A stretch of 64,000 bases of DNA from Paracoccus solventivorans. Lineage in GTDB: Bacteria; Pseudomonadota; Alphaproteobacteria; Rhodobacterales; Rhodobacteraceae. The DNA is taken from the NCBI RefSeq assembly GCF_900142875.1, contig NZ_FRCK01000001.1, positions 603,042-667,041 of the forward strand, given 5' to 3'. The translations under genes and the position numbers were made by a program. The notes beneath the pieces were generated by a model. The model ran no database searches. It was not told the origin of the DNA and was given only the letters and a program-made list of their open reading frames with translations. Of this stretch, positions 45,098-54,493 are shown one piece after another; positions within the stretch are counted from its first letter, which is position 1, and each line of letters starts with the position of its first letter.

Positions 45098-46419
45098 GCC
45101 GCAGCACCGCCCCCCTGCCCGCCCTGGCGCTGGCGCTGCTGACGGCCGCGGGACTGGCGCTGCCCGGCCCGGCGCCGCAGGCGCAGACCGTGGTGTCCGA
45201 GCACGGGCTGGGCGCCGTCACCACGATCAGCGGCGACGCCACCGACATCGCCGAGGCGGAAACCCCGGCCGAGGCCGCCGGCCGCGCCGCCGCCGCCGCC
45301 GCACAATCGCTGCGCGAGGCGATCGGCAAGCTGGACCAGGCGCTGACCGCCGACGACCAGGTGATCGCCCTGACCGAGGTGATCCGCGCCTATGAACAGG
45401 GACAGGCCGCGCTGCGCGACAGCCTGCGCCGCGCCGCCCTGCGAGAATCGCAGCTGCGCGCCGATTTCGAGGCGCAGCGCGAAAGCCTGGCCCGCATCGT
45501 CGGCGTGATGGTGGCGATGCAGCAATCACCCGAAACCCTGATGCTGCTGCACCCAGCCGGGGCCACCAGCACCGCGCAATCGGGGATGATCCTGTCCGCG
45601 GTCACCCCGGCCCTGCAGGCCGAGGCCGACCGGCTGGGCGCCTCGCTTGACGAAATCGCCACCGTGCGCCGCATCGAGCAGGCCGCCGCCGATTCGCTCG
45701 CCCGCGGCCTTGCCGACGTGCAGGAGGCGCGGCGGCTGCTGGCGTCCGCCGTCACCGACCGCTCGTCCATGCCGGTGCGCTTTGGCGAGGACCCCAAGGA
45801 GCTGACGGCGCTGCTGGCCTCGGCCGACACGCTGGACGCGTTCGCCGACGGGATCGTGACGATGGAAAAGGACATCGGCGCCCCCATGGCCGATTTCGAG
45901 GCCGCACAGGGCAGCCTGGCACTGCCGGCACTGGGCCGGGTGCTGCGCGGCCATGACGAGCCCGACGAAAACGGCATCCGACGCCCCGGGCTGACCATCG
46001 CCACCCAGCCGGGCGCGCTGGTCACCACGCCATGGCCCGCGACCATCCGCTATCGCGGCCCGCTGCTCGATTACGGCAATGTGATGATCGTCGAGCCGGC
46101 GCGGGGGTATCTGCTGGTGGTGGCGGGGCTGGCGCAGGTATTCGGGGAAACCGGCGACGTGCTGATCGCCGGGGAACCCATGGGGCTGATGGGCGGACAG
46201 GAAGGCCCCGCGGCCGAGTTCGGCGCCGCCTTCGTCGAGGCCGCGGCCGGCGGAAGCGGCCCGGAAAACGCGCAGAAACTGTATGTCGAGCTGCGCAAGG
46301 GCAAGGAAACGCTGGACCCCGCCGAGTGGTTCGTGATGAATCCGGTCATGAGCCCGGGCACGGACACCGACACGCCCGACGGCGGGGAAGAGGCAGAGCA
46401 GGTCAGGACGACGGAATGA
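45094..46419 (+). CDS. EnvC-like murein hydrolase activator (degenerate M23/LytM domain)
   Basis: The 441-residue periplasmic protein has a signal peptide (1 to about 31, ending APQAQT), a long coiled-coil region (about 60-240) and a C-terminal LytM-like domain (about 310-400, GLTIATQPGALVTTPWPATIRYRGPLLDYGNVMI). The zinc-ligand histidines are missing: the place of the HxH motif reads LLVVAGLA. It therefore probably regulates an amidase rather than cutting peptidoglycan, as EnvC does. It is coupled to gpmI and followed by ctpA, an arrangement common in alphaproteobacteria. Confidence 0.88.
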   Translation: MSRSTAPLPALALALLTAAGLALPGPAPQAQTVVSEHGLGAVTTISGDATDIAEAETPAEAAGRAAAAAAQSLREAIGKLDQALTADDQVIALTEVIRAYEQGQAALRDSLRRAALRESQLRADFEAQRESLARIVGVMVAMQQSPETLMLLHPAGATSTAQSGMILSAVTPALQAEADRLGASLDEIATVRRIEQAAADSLARGLADVQEARRLLASAVTDRSSMPVRFGEDPKELTALLASADTLDAFADGIVTMEKDIGAPMADFEAAQGSLALPALGRVLRGHDEPDENGIRRPGLTIATQPGALVTTPWPATIRYRGPLLDYGNVMIVEPARGYLLVVAGLAQVFGETGDVLIAGEPMGLMGGQEGPAAEFGAAFVEAAAGGSGPENAQKLYVELRKGKETLDPAEWFVMNPVMSPGTDTDTPDGGEEAEQVRTTE

Positions 46420-47894
46420 AGCAATATCTGATGGCCGGGATCGGCGGGGCGCTGGCCGGCATTCTGGTGACGACCCAGCTGGCCGCGCCGCTGATCGCGC
46501 AGGAATCCGAACGGAACGCCTCGATCTACGAACAGCTGGACCTGTTCGGCAACGTGTTCGAGCGGGTGCGGCAGGATTACGTCGAGGACGTGGACGCCAA
46601 GACCCTGATCGAGGCCGCGATCAACGGGATGCTGACCTCGCTCGACCCGCATTCCTCGTTCCTGTCGGCCAACGACTATCAGGACATGCAGACCCAGACC
46701 CGCGGCAGCTTCGGCGGCCTGGGGATCGAGGTCGGGCAGGAAGACGGGCTGGTCAAGGTGATCTCGCCCATGGACGGCACCCCCGCGGACGCGGCGGGGA
46801 TCAAGCCGGGCGACTTCATTTCCCACGTCAACGGCGAATCGGTGATGGGGCTGTCGCTGGACGAGGCGGTGGACAAGATGCGCGGCCCGGTCGGGTCCGA
46901 GGTCACCGTCACCATCCTGCGCGAGGGCGAGACCGAGCCCTTCGACGTCAAGATGACGCGCGAGACCATCAAGCTGACCGTGGTGCGCACGAGGATCGAG
47001 GGCCACGCCGTGGTGCTGCGCGTCGCCACCTTCAACGACGAGACCTATGACACGCTGAAGTCCGAGCTGGACAAGGCGGTCGAGGAAGCCGGCGGCATCG
47101 ACGCGATCACCGGCTTCGTGCTGGACCTGCGCAACAACCCCGGCGGGCTGCTGGACCAGGCGGTCCGGGTCAGCGACGCCTTCCTCGACAAGGGCGAGAT
47201 CGTGTCCACCCGCGGTCGCAAGCCCGAGGAAAGCGGGCGCTGGAACGCCGAGCCGGGCGACCTGGCGCAAGGCAAGCCGATGGTGGTGCTGATCAACGGC
47301 GGCTCGGCCAGCGCCTCGGAAATCGTCACCGGCGCCTTGCAGGACCACCGCCGCGCCATCGTGGTGGGCACGAAGTCCTTCGGCAAGGGCTCGGTCCAGA
47401 CGGTGATGCCGGTGACCTCGGACAGCGCCATCCGGCTGACCACGGCGCGGTATTACACGCCCTCGGGCCGGTCGATCCAGTCGCTGGGGATCAACCCCGA
47501 CATCATCGTCCAGCAGCCGCCCACCCGCCCGGCCGAGGACGAAGAGCAGAAATCCCCGCGCAGCGCCTCCAATTTCTCGACCTCGGAAAGCGACCTGCGC
47601 GGCGCGCTGAACAACGATTCGGTCAGCGACGAGGAACGCCGCCAGATCGAGGAAGAGGCGCGGCAGGCCGAGCAGACCGCCGAGCTGCGGCAAGAGGATT
47701 ACCAGCTGGCCTATGCGGTCGACATCCTCAAGGGGCTGGCGGCGGTGGATTTCACCAGCCGCGACGTGGCCGCGGCCAGCACCCCGGCCGCCACCGGCGA
47801 GGACGCGACCAGCGAAAGCGCCCGCGAAGGCGCGACCGGCAACGGCAATCGCCCGGTGGACCGCCCCGCCGACGACGCCCCGGCCGAGGAGTGA
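46416..47894 (+). CDS. ctpA: C-terminal processing peptidase, S41 family
   Basis: CtpA is a periplasmic serine protease that trims or degrades envelope proteins. The 492-residue protein has an N-terminal signal/anchor (1 to about 29), a PDZ domain (about 95-180, [28 protein letters not shown]), and the S41 catalytic core with [23 protein letters not shown] holding the catalytic serine (297-301) and FGKGSVQT with Lys324. The C-terminus after about 370 is acidic and low complexity. The ATG at 46416 overlaps the EnvC-like stop, so regulator and protease are coupled. Confidence 0.95.
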   Translation: MKQYLMAGIGGALAGILVTTQLAAPLIAQESERNASIYEQLDLFGNVFERVRQDYVEDVDAKTLIEAAINGMLTSLDPHSSFLSANDYQDMQTQTRGSFGGLGIEVGQEDGLVKVISPMDGTPADAAGIKPGDFISHVNGESVMGLSLDEAVDKMRGPVGSEVTVTILREGETEPFDVKMTRETIKLTVVRTRIEGHAVVLRVATFNDETYDTLKSELDKAVEEAGGIDAITGFVLDLRNNPGGLLDQAVRVSDAFLDKGEIVSTRGRKPEESGRWNAEPGDLAQGKPMVVLINGGSASASEIVTGALQDHRRAIVVGTKSFGKGSVQTVMPVTSDSAIRLTTARYYTPSGRSIQSLGINPDIIVQQPPTRPAEDEEQKSPRSASNFSTSESDLRGALNNDSVSDEERRQIEEEARQAEQTAELRQEDYQLAYAVDILKGLAAVDFTSRDVAAASTPAATGEDATSESAREGATGNGNRPVDRPADDAPAEE

Positions 47895-47901
47895 GCAGCC
47901 G

Positions 47902-48414
47902 ATGAACAGCGCCTCGCCCGACGACCTGCCCCCGGGCCCCGGCGGCCTGCCCTATCGCCCCTGCGCCGGGGTGGTGCTGATCGACGCCGCGGGCCGGGTC
48001 TTTGCCGGCCACCGCATCGACAACCCGTCGGACGCCTGGCAGATGCCGCAGGGCGGGCTGGACGACGGCGAGGACCCCCGCGCCGCCGCCCTGCGCGAGC
48101 TGCACGAGGAAACCGGCATCGCCCCCGAGCTGTGCGAGATCCTGGCCGAGACGCCGGGCTGGCTGCGCTATGACCTGCCGCCGGAACTGCTGGGCCGGAT
48201 CTGGGGCGGGCGCTACGGCGGGCAGGTGCAGAAATGGTTCCTCGTCCGCTTCAACGGCTCGGACGCGCAGATCGACATCGCCACCGAGCACCCCGAGTTC
48301 GACGCCTGGGCCTGGATGACCGCCGCCGAGATCCGCGACCGCATCGTCCCGTTCAAGCGCCAGGTCTACGACGCGATCTTCGACATCTTCCGCGCGCATC
48401 TGGCCGACCGCTGA
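47902..48414 (+). CDS. rppH: RNA pyrophosphohydrolase
   Basis: RppH removes pyrophosphate from the 5' end of mRNA, exposing it to RNase E-type decay. The 170-residue Nudix protein has [35 protein letters not shown], the Nudix box ([20 protein letters not shown], about 50-70) and YDLPPEL with QKWFLVRF. The ATG at 47902 is 7 bases past the ctpA stop. Confidence 0.93.
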   Translation: MNSASPDDLPPGPGGLPYRPCAGVVLIDAAGRVFAGHRIDNPSDAWQMPQGGLDDGEDPRAAALRELHEETGIAPELCEILAETPGWLRYDLPPELLGRIWGGRYGGQVQKWFLVRFNGSDAQIDIATEHPEFDAWAWMTAAEIRDRIVPFKRQVYDAIFDIFRAHLADR

Positions 48415-48791
48415 CCCTGCCGCGCCCGGGCCGCGCATCCCCGGCCGGATCAGGGTCCGCAAGCCGCAAGCGCCCGATAACCTGAGAACGGCCAGAAGGC
48501 CGACCGCCGCGCACTCCCCACGGGCCCGGCAGCCCAAACCCCCCGGCGCTTTCATCTTGCCCCAAATATCCCGGAGCTTCCGAGCACCCGGAACAGGAGG
48601 CGGATCGGAAACAGTCCACGAGGCTGTTTTCCTGCCGGATGGTCCGGCGGACCGTTTTCAGCGAGAAGGCCACGGCAGTGGCCGCGGGCTCTCCCCCGCT
48701 CCGGCGGCACCCACGCAACCCCCGCTTGCCCGCGCCCGCGGCCTGTCCCAATGTCGCGCGGTCATCTGCTCGCACGCTTCGGGATGGAGCC
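48415..48791. repeat. Gene-free stretch holding dispersed hairpin repeat, copy 2
   Basis: No gene is supportable in these 377 bases. From 48552 to 48711 it holds CAAATATCCC, GAGCACCCGGAA, an extra 45-base piece with an inverted repeat GGAAACAG/CTGTTTTCC (48607-48632), the hairpin GGTCC-ggc-GGACC (48641-48653), GTTTTCAGCGAG, the hairpin GGCCAC-ggca-GTGGCC (48668-48683) and CCCCCGCTCCGGC. The order matches copy 1 at 5820-5945. Confidence 0.75.
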
Positions 48792-49517
48792 ATGGACGAT
48801 CCGATCACCGCCTTCGACCTGCAACGGATGTTCCTGGGCGATCATCCGGCGCTGTTCTATGCCGAAATCCTGTTCCGCACCGTCGTCATCTACGCCTATA
48901 CGCTGACGCTGATCCGCTGGATCGGCGGGCGCTCGGTCGCACAGCTGTCGATGGTGGACCTGCTGCTGGTGATCGCGCTCGGCTCGGCCGTGGGCGATGC
49001 GACCTTCTACCCCGAGGTGCCGCTGTTCCACGCCATGCTGGTCATCACCCTGATCGTGGGGCTGAACAAGCTGCTCGACACGCTGATCGAACGCTACAAC
49101 GTCGCCAAGCGGATCATCGACGGGCGCACCCTGCCGGTGGTGGTCGACAGCCGCATCCTGTGCGACGCGCTGGCGCAGCGCGACCTCAGCCCGCTCGAGA
49201 TCAAGTCGATGCTGCGGGTGCAGGGCATCTCGAACCTGGGACAGATCGAGGTCGCCTATCTCGAGGCCGGGGGCGGGCTGTCGGTGTTCCGCCGGGCGCA
49301 GGCGATCCCCGGTCTGCCGATCGTGCCCCCGATGGAGGTCGAACCGCCGTCGCCGCTGGCCGACTTTGCCGGACGCGACGACGTGTGCTGCATGAACTGC
49401 GGCGCGCGGCGCGGGGCGGACAGAGCGCAGCAGGATCTCGCCTGCGCCGACTGCCACCGCGAACAGGGCTGGACGCTGGCCAGCTGCCCGCGCCCGGCCG
49501 ACGCCGACCAGCGCTGA
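48792..49517 (+). CDS. DUF421 (YcaP/YetF-type) membrane protein with C-terminal zinc-ribbon-like motif
   Basis: The 241-residue protein has an N-terminal half with about three membrane segments (25-90, including RWIGGRSVAQLSMVDLLLVIALGSAVGD) and the soluble DUF421 domain (NVAKRIIDGRTLPVVVDSRIL, LSPLEIKSMLRVQGI). After about residue 195 it carries CCMNC and CADC pairs spaced like a zinc ribbon, which I do not associate with the usual family. The function of DUF421 proteins is not settled. The ATG at 48792 follows GGGATGGAG. Confidence 0.85.
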   Translation: MDDPITAFDLQRMFLGDHPALFYAEILFRTVVIYAYTLTLIRWIGGRSVAQLSMVDLLLVIALGSAVGDATFYPEVPLFHAMLVITLIVGLNKLLDTLIERYNVAKRIIDGRTLPVVVDSRILCDALAQRDLSPLEIKSMLRVQGISNLGQIEVAYLEAGGGLSVFRRAQAIPGLPIVPPMEVEPPSPLADFAGRDDVCCMNCGARRGADRAQQDLACADCHREQGWTLASCPRPADADQR

Positions 49518-49587
49518 ACCGGCACCGCCCCTTGCCAAGCCCGGGGCTTTGCCGCATCCCCGCACGGAACGGCACAGGGAATTGGCA

Positions 49588-49902
49588 ATGGCGCATCAGG
49601 TCTACACGCTGCTGGTCGAGGTCGGCCGCAATCCCGGCGACGGCCTGCCCGAGGGCGCGACAGGCGCGGCGCTGGTCTGCTATGCCTCGGGTGCCGACCA
49701 GGACGAGGCGGTGCGCGAGACGGTGGCGGTGCTGAAACAGGCCGATCTCGCCCCGCTCGAGGTGCAGGGCTACGGCAGCATCGCCGACCGGCTGGCGCAG
49801 GAGGGCGAGATCCCCGCCGAGGAACGCGCGCTGATGGACCGCGCCCTGGCCGAAAACAGCGTCATCGTCGCCCAGTTCGAGCCGCTGTTCCCCGACAGCT
49901 GA
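49588..49902 (+). CDS. Small conserved-looking hypothetical protein
   Basis: The 104-residue cytoplasmic protein starts MAHQVYTLLVEVGRNPGDGLP and alternates predicted beta strands and helices (DEAVRETVAVLKQADL, PLEVQGYGSIADRLAQ), suggesting a small ferredoxin-like fold. There is no signal peptide, membrane segment or known motif. The ATG at 49588 follows CAGGGA. I do not recognise a family. Confidence 0.7.
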   Translation: MAHQVYTLLVEVGRNPGDGLPEGATGAALVCYASGADQDEAVRETVAVLKQADLAPLEVQGYGSIADRLAQEGEIPAEERALMDRALAENSVIVAQFEPLFPDS

Positions 49903-49920
49903 CCCGGGCCGCGCCCCTCA

Positions 49921-49990
49921 TTCTTCCTTGCAAAAATATCCCGGGGGAGTCCCGAAAGGGACGGGGGCAACGCCCCCTGCTTTCAGCGCC
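49921..49990. repeat. Dispersed hairpin repeat, inverted copy
   Basis: On the minus strand it reads GGGGGCGTTGCCCCC, hairpin GTCCC-tttc-GGGAC, then CCCCCGGGATATTTTTGCAAGGAAGAA in two blocks (49975-49921). It is nearly an intact consensus copy and lies between the small hypothetical gene and the lytic transglycosylase gene. Confidence 0.75.
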
Positions 49991-50118
49991 GCTTCCCCAA
50001 CCCCCGCTGCGCAAGGATCAGCCGCCGCCGGCCGGCCCGCCCGGGGAACGGGTTGCCAGTTTCCCGGGCGCGCGGCTAGACTCCACCCAACGAAAACGAC
50101 AAGCAACGAGGCAGTGAC

Positions 50119-51396
50119 ATGAGATCTTCCATCGGCAGGCTCGCCCTGTCCGCCGCCGCGGTCACCATCCTGGGCTCTTGCGGGATGGGGATCGGCATGG
50201 GCCCGGGCCTCGGTGCCATCGGCGCCGGCACCGGCTCCTCGGTCACCCCTGCCCCGATCCCGGCCGCCGACGCCGGGACCGAGGCCAGCTTCCAGCGCTG
50301 GGTGCAGGATTTCCGCCCGCGCGCCATCTCCTCGGGGGTCTCGGCCGCGACCTACGACCGCTCGATGCGGATCGCCCGCTACAACCCCGAGGTGATCCGC
50401 CTCGACCGCCGCCAGTCCGAGTTCTCGCGCCCGATCTGGCTTTATCTCGACAGCGCGGTGTCGCCGGAACGCATCGCCACCGGCCGGCAGATGGCCGCGC
50501 GCCACGGCTCGACCCTGGCCGCGATCGAGGCGCGCTACGGGGTGCCGCGCGAAATCGTGCTGGCGGTCTGGGGGATGGAATCGAACTTCGGCGCCAACCG
50601 TGGGCGGATGCAGATCATCCCGGCGCTGGCGACGCTGGCCTATGACGGGCGGCGGTCCGAGATGTTCCAGAACCAGCTGATCGCGGCGATGAAGATCATC
50701 CAGGCCGGCGACACCGACCCCCAGCACATGCTGGGCTCCTGGGCGGGCGCGATGGGACACACGCAGTTCATGCCGACTTCGTATCTGTCCTATGCGGTGG
50801 ATTTCACCGGCGACGGGCGGCGCGACATCTGGTCGGACGATCCCACCGATTCGCTGGCCTCGACCGCCGCCTATCTGGCCCGCAACGGCTGGGTGCGCGG
50901 CCAGCGCTGGGGGACCGAGGTGGTGCTGCCCGCCGGCTTCACCGCCGTCGGCAAGGGCACGCGAACCAGCACCCGGCAGCTGGCGGCGATGGGCGTGCGC
51001 CCGATCAACGGCGGCTCTCTGCCCGAGGGCACCGGTTCGATCATCCGCCCGGCCGGGGCGAACGGACCGTCGTTCCTGATCCTCGACAACTTCCGCGCGA
51101 TCCTGCGCTACAACAACGCCGACAGTTATGCGCTGGGGGTCAGCTACCTGGCCGAGGCCATCGCCGGCCGTCCCGGCGTCAAGGCCAGCTGGCCGCGTTC
51201 CGACCGGCCGCTGACCCAGGCCGAGCGGGTCGAGATCCAGCGCCTGCTGACCGCCCGCGGCTTCTACCGCGACGAGATCGACGGCAAGATCGGCACCGGC
51301 ACGATGGAGGCGATCTCGGCCTTCCAACGCTCGATCGGCGCCCCGCCCGACGGCTACGCGACCTCGATCCTGCTCGGACAGCTGCGGGGCCGCTGA
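50119..51396 (+). CDS. Lytic murein transglycosylase, MltB family lipoprotein
   Basis: The 425-residue protein is an outer-membrane-anchored enzyme that cleaves glycan strands to 1,6-anhydromuropeptides. It has a lipoprotein signal (1-21, lipobox ILGSC), an SLT_2/MltB catalytic domain (about 55-345, with VWGMESNFGANRGRM holding the catalytic glutamate, GAMGHTQFMPTSYL and DSLASTAAYLARNGW) and a C-terminal PG_binding_1 domain (about 360-420, EIQRLLTARGFYRDEIDGKIG). A rho-independent terminator follows 22 bases after the stop. Confidence 0.93.
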   Translation: MRSSIGRLALSAAAVTILGSCGMGIGMGPGLGAIGAGTGSSVTPAPIPAADAGTEASFQRWVQDFRPRAISSGVSAATYDRSMRIARYNPEVIRLDRRQSEFSRPIWLYLDSAVSPERIATGRQMAARHGSTLAAIEARYGVPREIVLAVWGMESNFGANRGRMQIIPALATLAYDGRRSEMFQNQLIAAMKIIQAGDTDPQHMLGSWAGAMGHTQFMPTSYLSYAVDFTGDGRRDIWSDDPTDSLASTAAYLARNGWVRGQRWGTEVVLPAGFTAVGKGTRTSTRQLAAMGVRPINGGSLPEGTGSIIRPAGANGPSFLILDNFRAILRYNNADSYALGVSYLAEAIAGRPGVKASWPRSDRPLTQAERVEIQRLLTARGFYRDEIDGKIGTGTMEAISAFQRSIGAPPDGYATSILLGQLRGR

Positions 51397-51417
51397 GCCC
51401 CGGCAGCACGGCGGCGA

Positions 51418-51450
51418 AACCCCGGGCGGCAGGCGGGCCCGGGGTTTTTT
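51418..51450 (+). terminator. Rho-independent terminator of the lytic transglycosylase gene
   Basis: AACCCCGGGC and GCCCGGGGTT form a 10-bp stem around a 9-base loop, followed by TTTTTT. It is the clearest intrinsic terminator in the window. Confidence 0.9.
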
Positions 51451-51643
51451 CGTTTGTTGGGGCGGTGGGGGCGGATCCGACGTTCCTGATTGCAGTTAGA
51501 GACTGCAACGGGCGACGCATCCGGGCCCGGAGCAGCCAGCGCGAGCAGACGGGGATTGCGGAAACGCCGAAATGGGGCGCTCCTTGATGCCCGCATCACG
51601 CGATGGGCTACTGGTTCGAAGCAACGCAGGCGGCAGCTCGTCG

Positions 51644-51692
51644 ACAGAGCACAGAGCACAGAGCACAGAGCACAGAGCACAGAGCACAGAGC
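51644..51692. repeat. Tandem array, seven copies of the 7-mer ACAGAGC
   Basis: Seven perfect head-to-tail copies occupy 49 bases. The array lies in a decayed stretch, not in a gene. It is a likely slippage site. Confidence 0.95.
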
Positions 51693-51809
51693 ATTCGAGA
51701 CTCTGGGGTCCATAGCGGGACAAGGCCGGACCAGCCCCAAAGGCCCGAACTACAATCCGACTTTGCACAATCCTTACAACCCAGCCGCAACCCGGCCGCT
51801 GAGCGCGGA

Positions 51810-52088
51810 CCTGACGCTGACGGAGATCGCGGCGCAGAGGGGGTGGAGGGCTCACCATGTGGCGACCATTATCGACCTTTATGCGCGGGCTTCCCCTGAG
51901 ACGCCCCTAGACAGGCGCGCGCTGCCTTCGAGTTGGTGCCGGGCACCGCGCAGAGGATCGGCAATGTGCTGAGAACGAGCACCGGCGATATCGAGGATAG
52001 AACCATCCGGGTCGAAAGCGCCAAACCAAGCATGCGCCTGATGCTGCCCCTGATCAACTCACTGCAAGAGGCATCCTGCGCGGTGTAG
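51810..52088 (+). pseudogene. Tyrosine-recombinase (phage-type integrase) fragments
   Basis: Two protein-like stretches in different frames suggest decayed integrase pieces. In one frame, LTLTEIAAQRGWR and HVATIIDLYARASPE (51813-51902) resemble an integrase C-terminus. In another, RQARAAFELVPGTAQRIGNVL, split by STGDIEDRTIRVESAK and MLPLINSLQEA (51909-52088), matches the FELxLGTGQRxxDVLR and IRVxQxKTG core pattern, though the active-site arginine block is altered. A stop follows at 52086. It sits 400 bases from tRNA-Cys, a typical integration target. Confidence 0.5.
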
Positions 52089-52490
52089 CGGTCAAGCCCA
52101 AGGTCTCGAACAATACTGACAGACAGAACGCTGGACCGGCGACTTGCAACGCTCGATGGCGGTCCCGTCGGTTATCGCGTCGTAGACGAGGAGAGATCAT
52201 GGTCCATGCGACGGAAGATCGGCAGGTAAGACTTTAACAGTCACCCCCTGCACCACCTGCGGCAGGGAACCGGCCGAGCCGGGCGCAACCGACGAGCAGA
52301 CCAAGCCCCACCAGGCCATCTTAAACCTGCGAATCCACCTGCATAAGGCACGTCAGACGACGCGGGCAAGGCAGGCGATGGCGCCCGGAGAACAGGCCGC
52401 GACCGAAGCGGGAACCTCGGAACAGCAATCGGAACAAGAAAACTGATGGGAGAGAGGCAAACATAACCAACTGTAATCGCAGCCATAATA
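52089..52490. other. Gene-free decayed stretch before tRNA-Cys
   Basis: No complete gene is seen. One open plus-strand frame without a start codon (about 52200-52446) reads TVTPCTTCGREPAEPG, then KPHQAILNLRIHLHKARQTT, and ends in a Gln/Glu-rich tail; its CxxC suggests a broken small metal-binding protein. Base composition here is lower in GC than the flanking genes. Confidence 0.3.
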
Positions 52491-52564
52491 TGGAGGCGGG
52501 TACCGGAATCGAACCGGTCTTCACGGATTTGCAATCCGCTGCGTAACCTCTCCGCCAACCCGCC
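52491..52564 (-). tRNA. tRNA-Cys (GCA)
   Basis: The minus strand folds as a 74-base tRNA with encoded CCA. The acceptor stem pairs GGCGGGT with ACCCGCC, the anticodon arm is CGGAT-TGCAAAT-CCG with anticodon GCA, and the T arm has CCGG-TTCGATT-CCGG. D-arm sequence GGCGGAGAGG is also the unit of the nearby 8-mer array. Confidence 0.95.
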
Positions 52565-52662
52565 GCCTCAAGGTGCGAGGAGAGATAGGCGAAACCGCCG
52601 CGCCCTGCAAGACGTTCCGCACTCCTCCGCGCGCGCCCGCACTCCTCCGCGTGCGCCCGGCA

Positions 52663-52790
52663 GAGAGGCGGAGAGGCGGAGAGGCGGAGAGGCGGAGAGG
52701 CGGAGAGGCGGAGAGGCGGAGAGGCGGAGAGGCGGAGAGGCGGAGAGGCGGAGAGGCGGAGAGGCGGAGAGGCGGAGAGGCGGAGAGGCG
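52663..52790. repeat. Tandem array, sixteen copies of the 8-mer GAGAGGCG
   Basis: Sixteen perfect head-to-tail copies fill 128 bases in the gap between tRNA-Cys and argG. The array begins after GGCA, a sequence also present at 52953 in the duplicated argG end, from which it may have grown. It shows no start codon or SD for the open frames running through it. Confidence 0.95.
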
Positions 52791-53146
52791 GAGCAATCCT
52801 GCCTTGCAGCGCCTGTCAACTGGGTCGCGCACACCGCAATGTCCGTCAATCGCGACGGCTCAGGGGGTCGGATCGAATATCCCGGGGGAGGCCCAACGGG
52901 CCGGGCAGCACCCCCCTTATTCACCGGGTATTGTGGTTGCCAATCATCTTCAGGCAGAGAGCTCCGCCTTGCAGCGTCTGTCAAACGGGTCGCGCGCATC
53001 AACGATGCACCGCATCGCCAGCCAACTGCGACGTTCCGCCGCGCGTTCGCGCCGGCGATCCGTCTCCGCAACCTGCCTGCCAACCCCGGCACGCCCCCAA
53101 GTATCCCCGGCGGAGGCCCCTGCAAGGGGCCGGGAGCAGCGTCCCC

Positions 53147-54373
<1,227 letters not shown>

Positions 54374-54493
54374 CAGCGGGCCCTTTCAACCAGATTTTCC
54401 CCGCGGATTATGGGGTTTTGCCGGGTCCGGCAAGGGGAGGCCGCAGATGTCGCGCCGCTGGCAATCCGGCGCGGGGGCGCCTATTGCTCGGCC

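Noticed and set aside
49537..49549. AAGCCC/GGGCTT hairpin after the DUF421 gene as a terminator
   Set aside because: The stem is six bases with almost no loop and lacks a T-run; too weak to list.
51644..52790. CRISPR-like array
   Set aside because: Units are 7 or 8 bases and directly adjacent with no spacers, and there are no cas genes.
54374..54493. Riboswitch or attenuator in front of ilvA
   Set aside because: The 120-base divergent gap shows no leader peptide, T-box or terminator-like structure upstream of ilvA.
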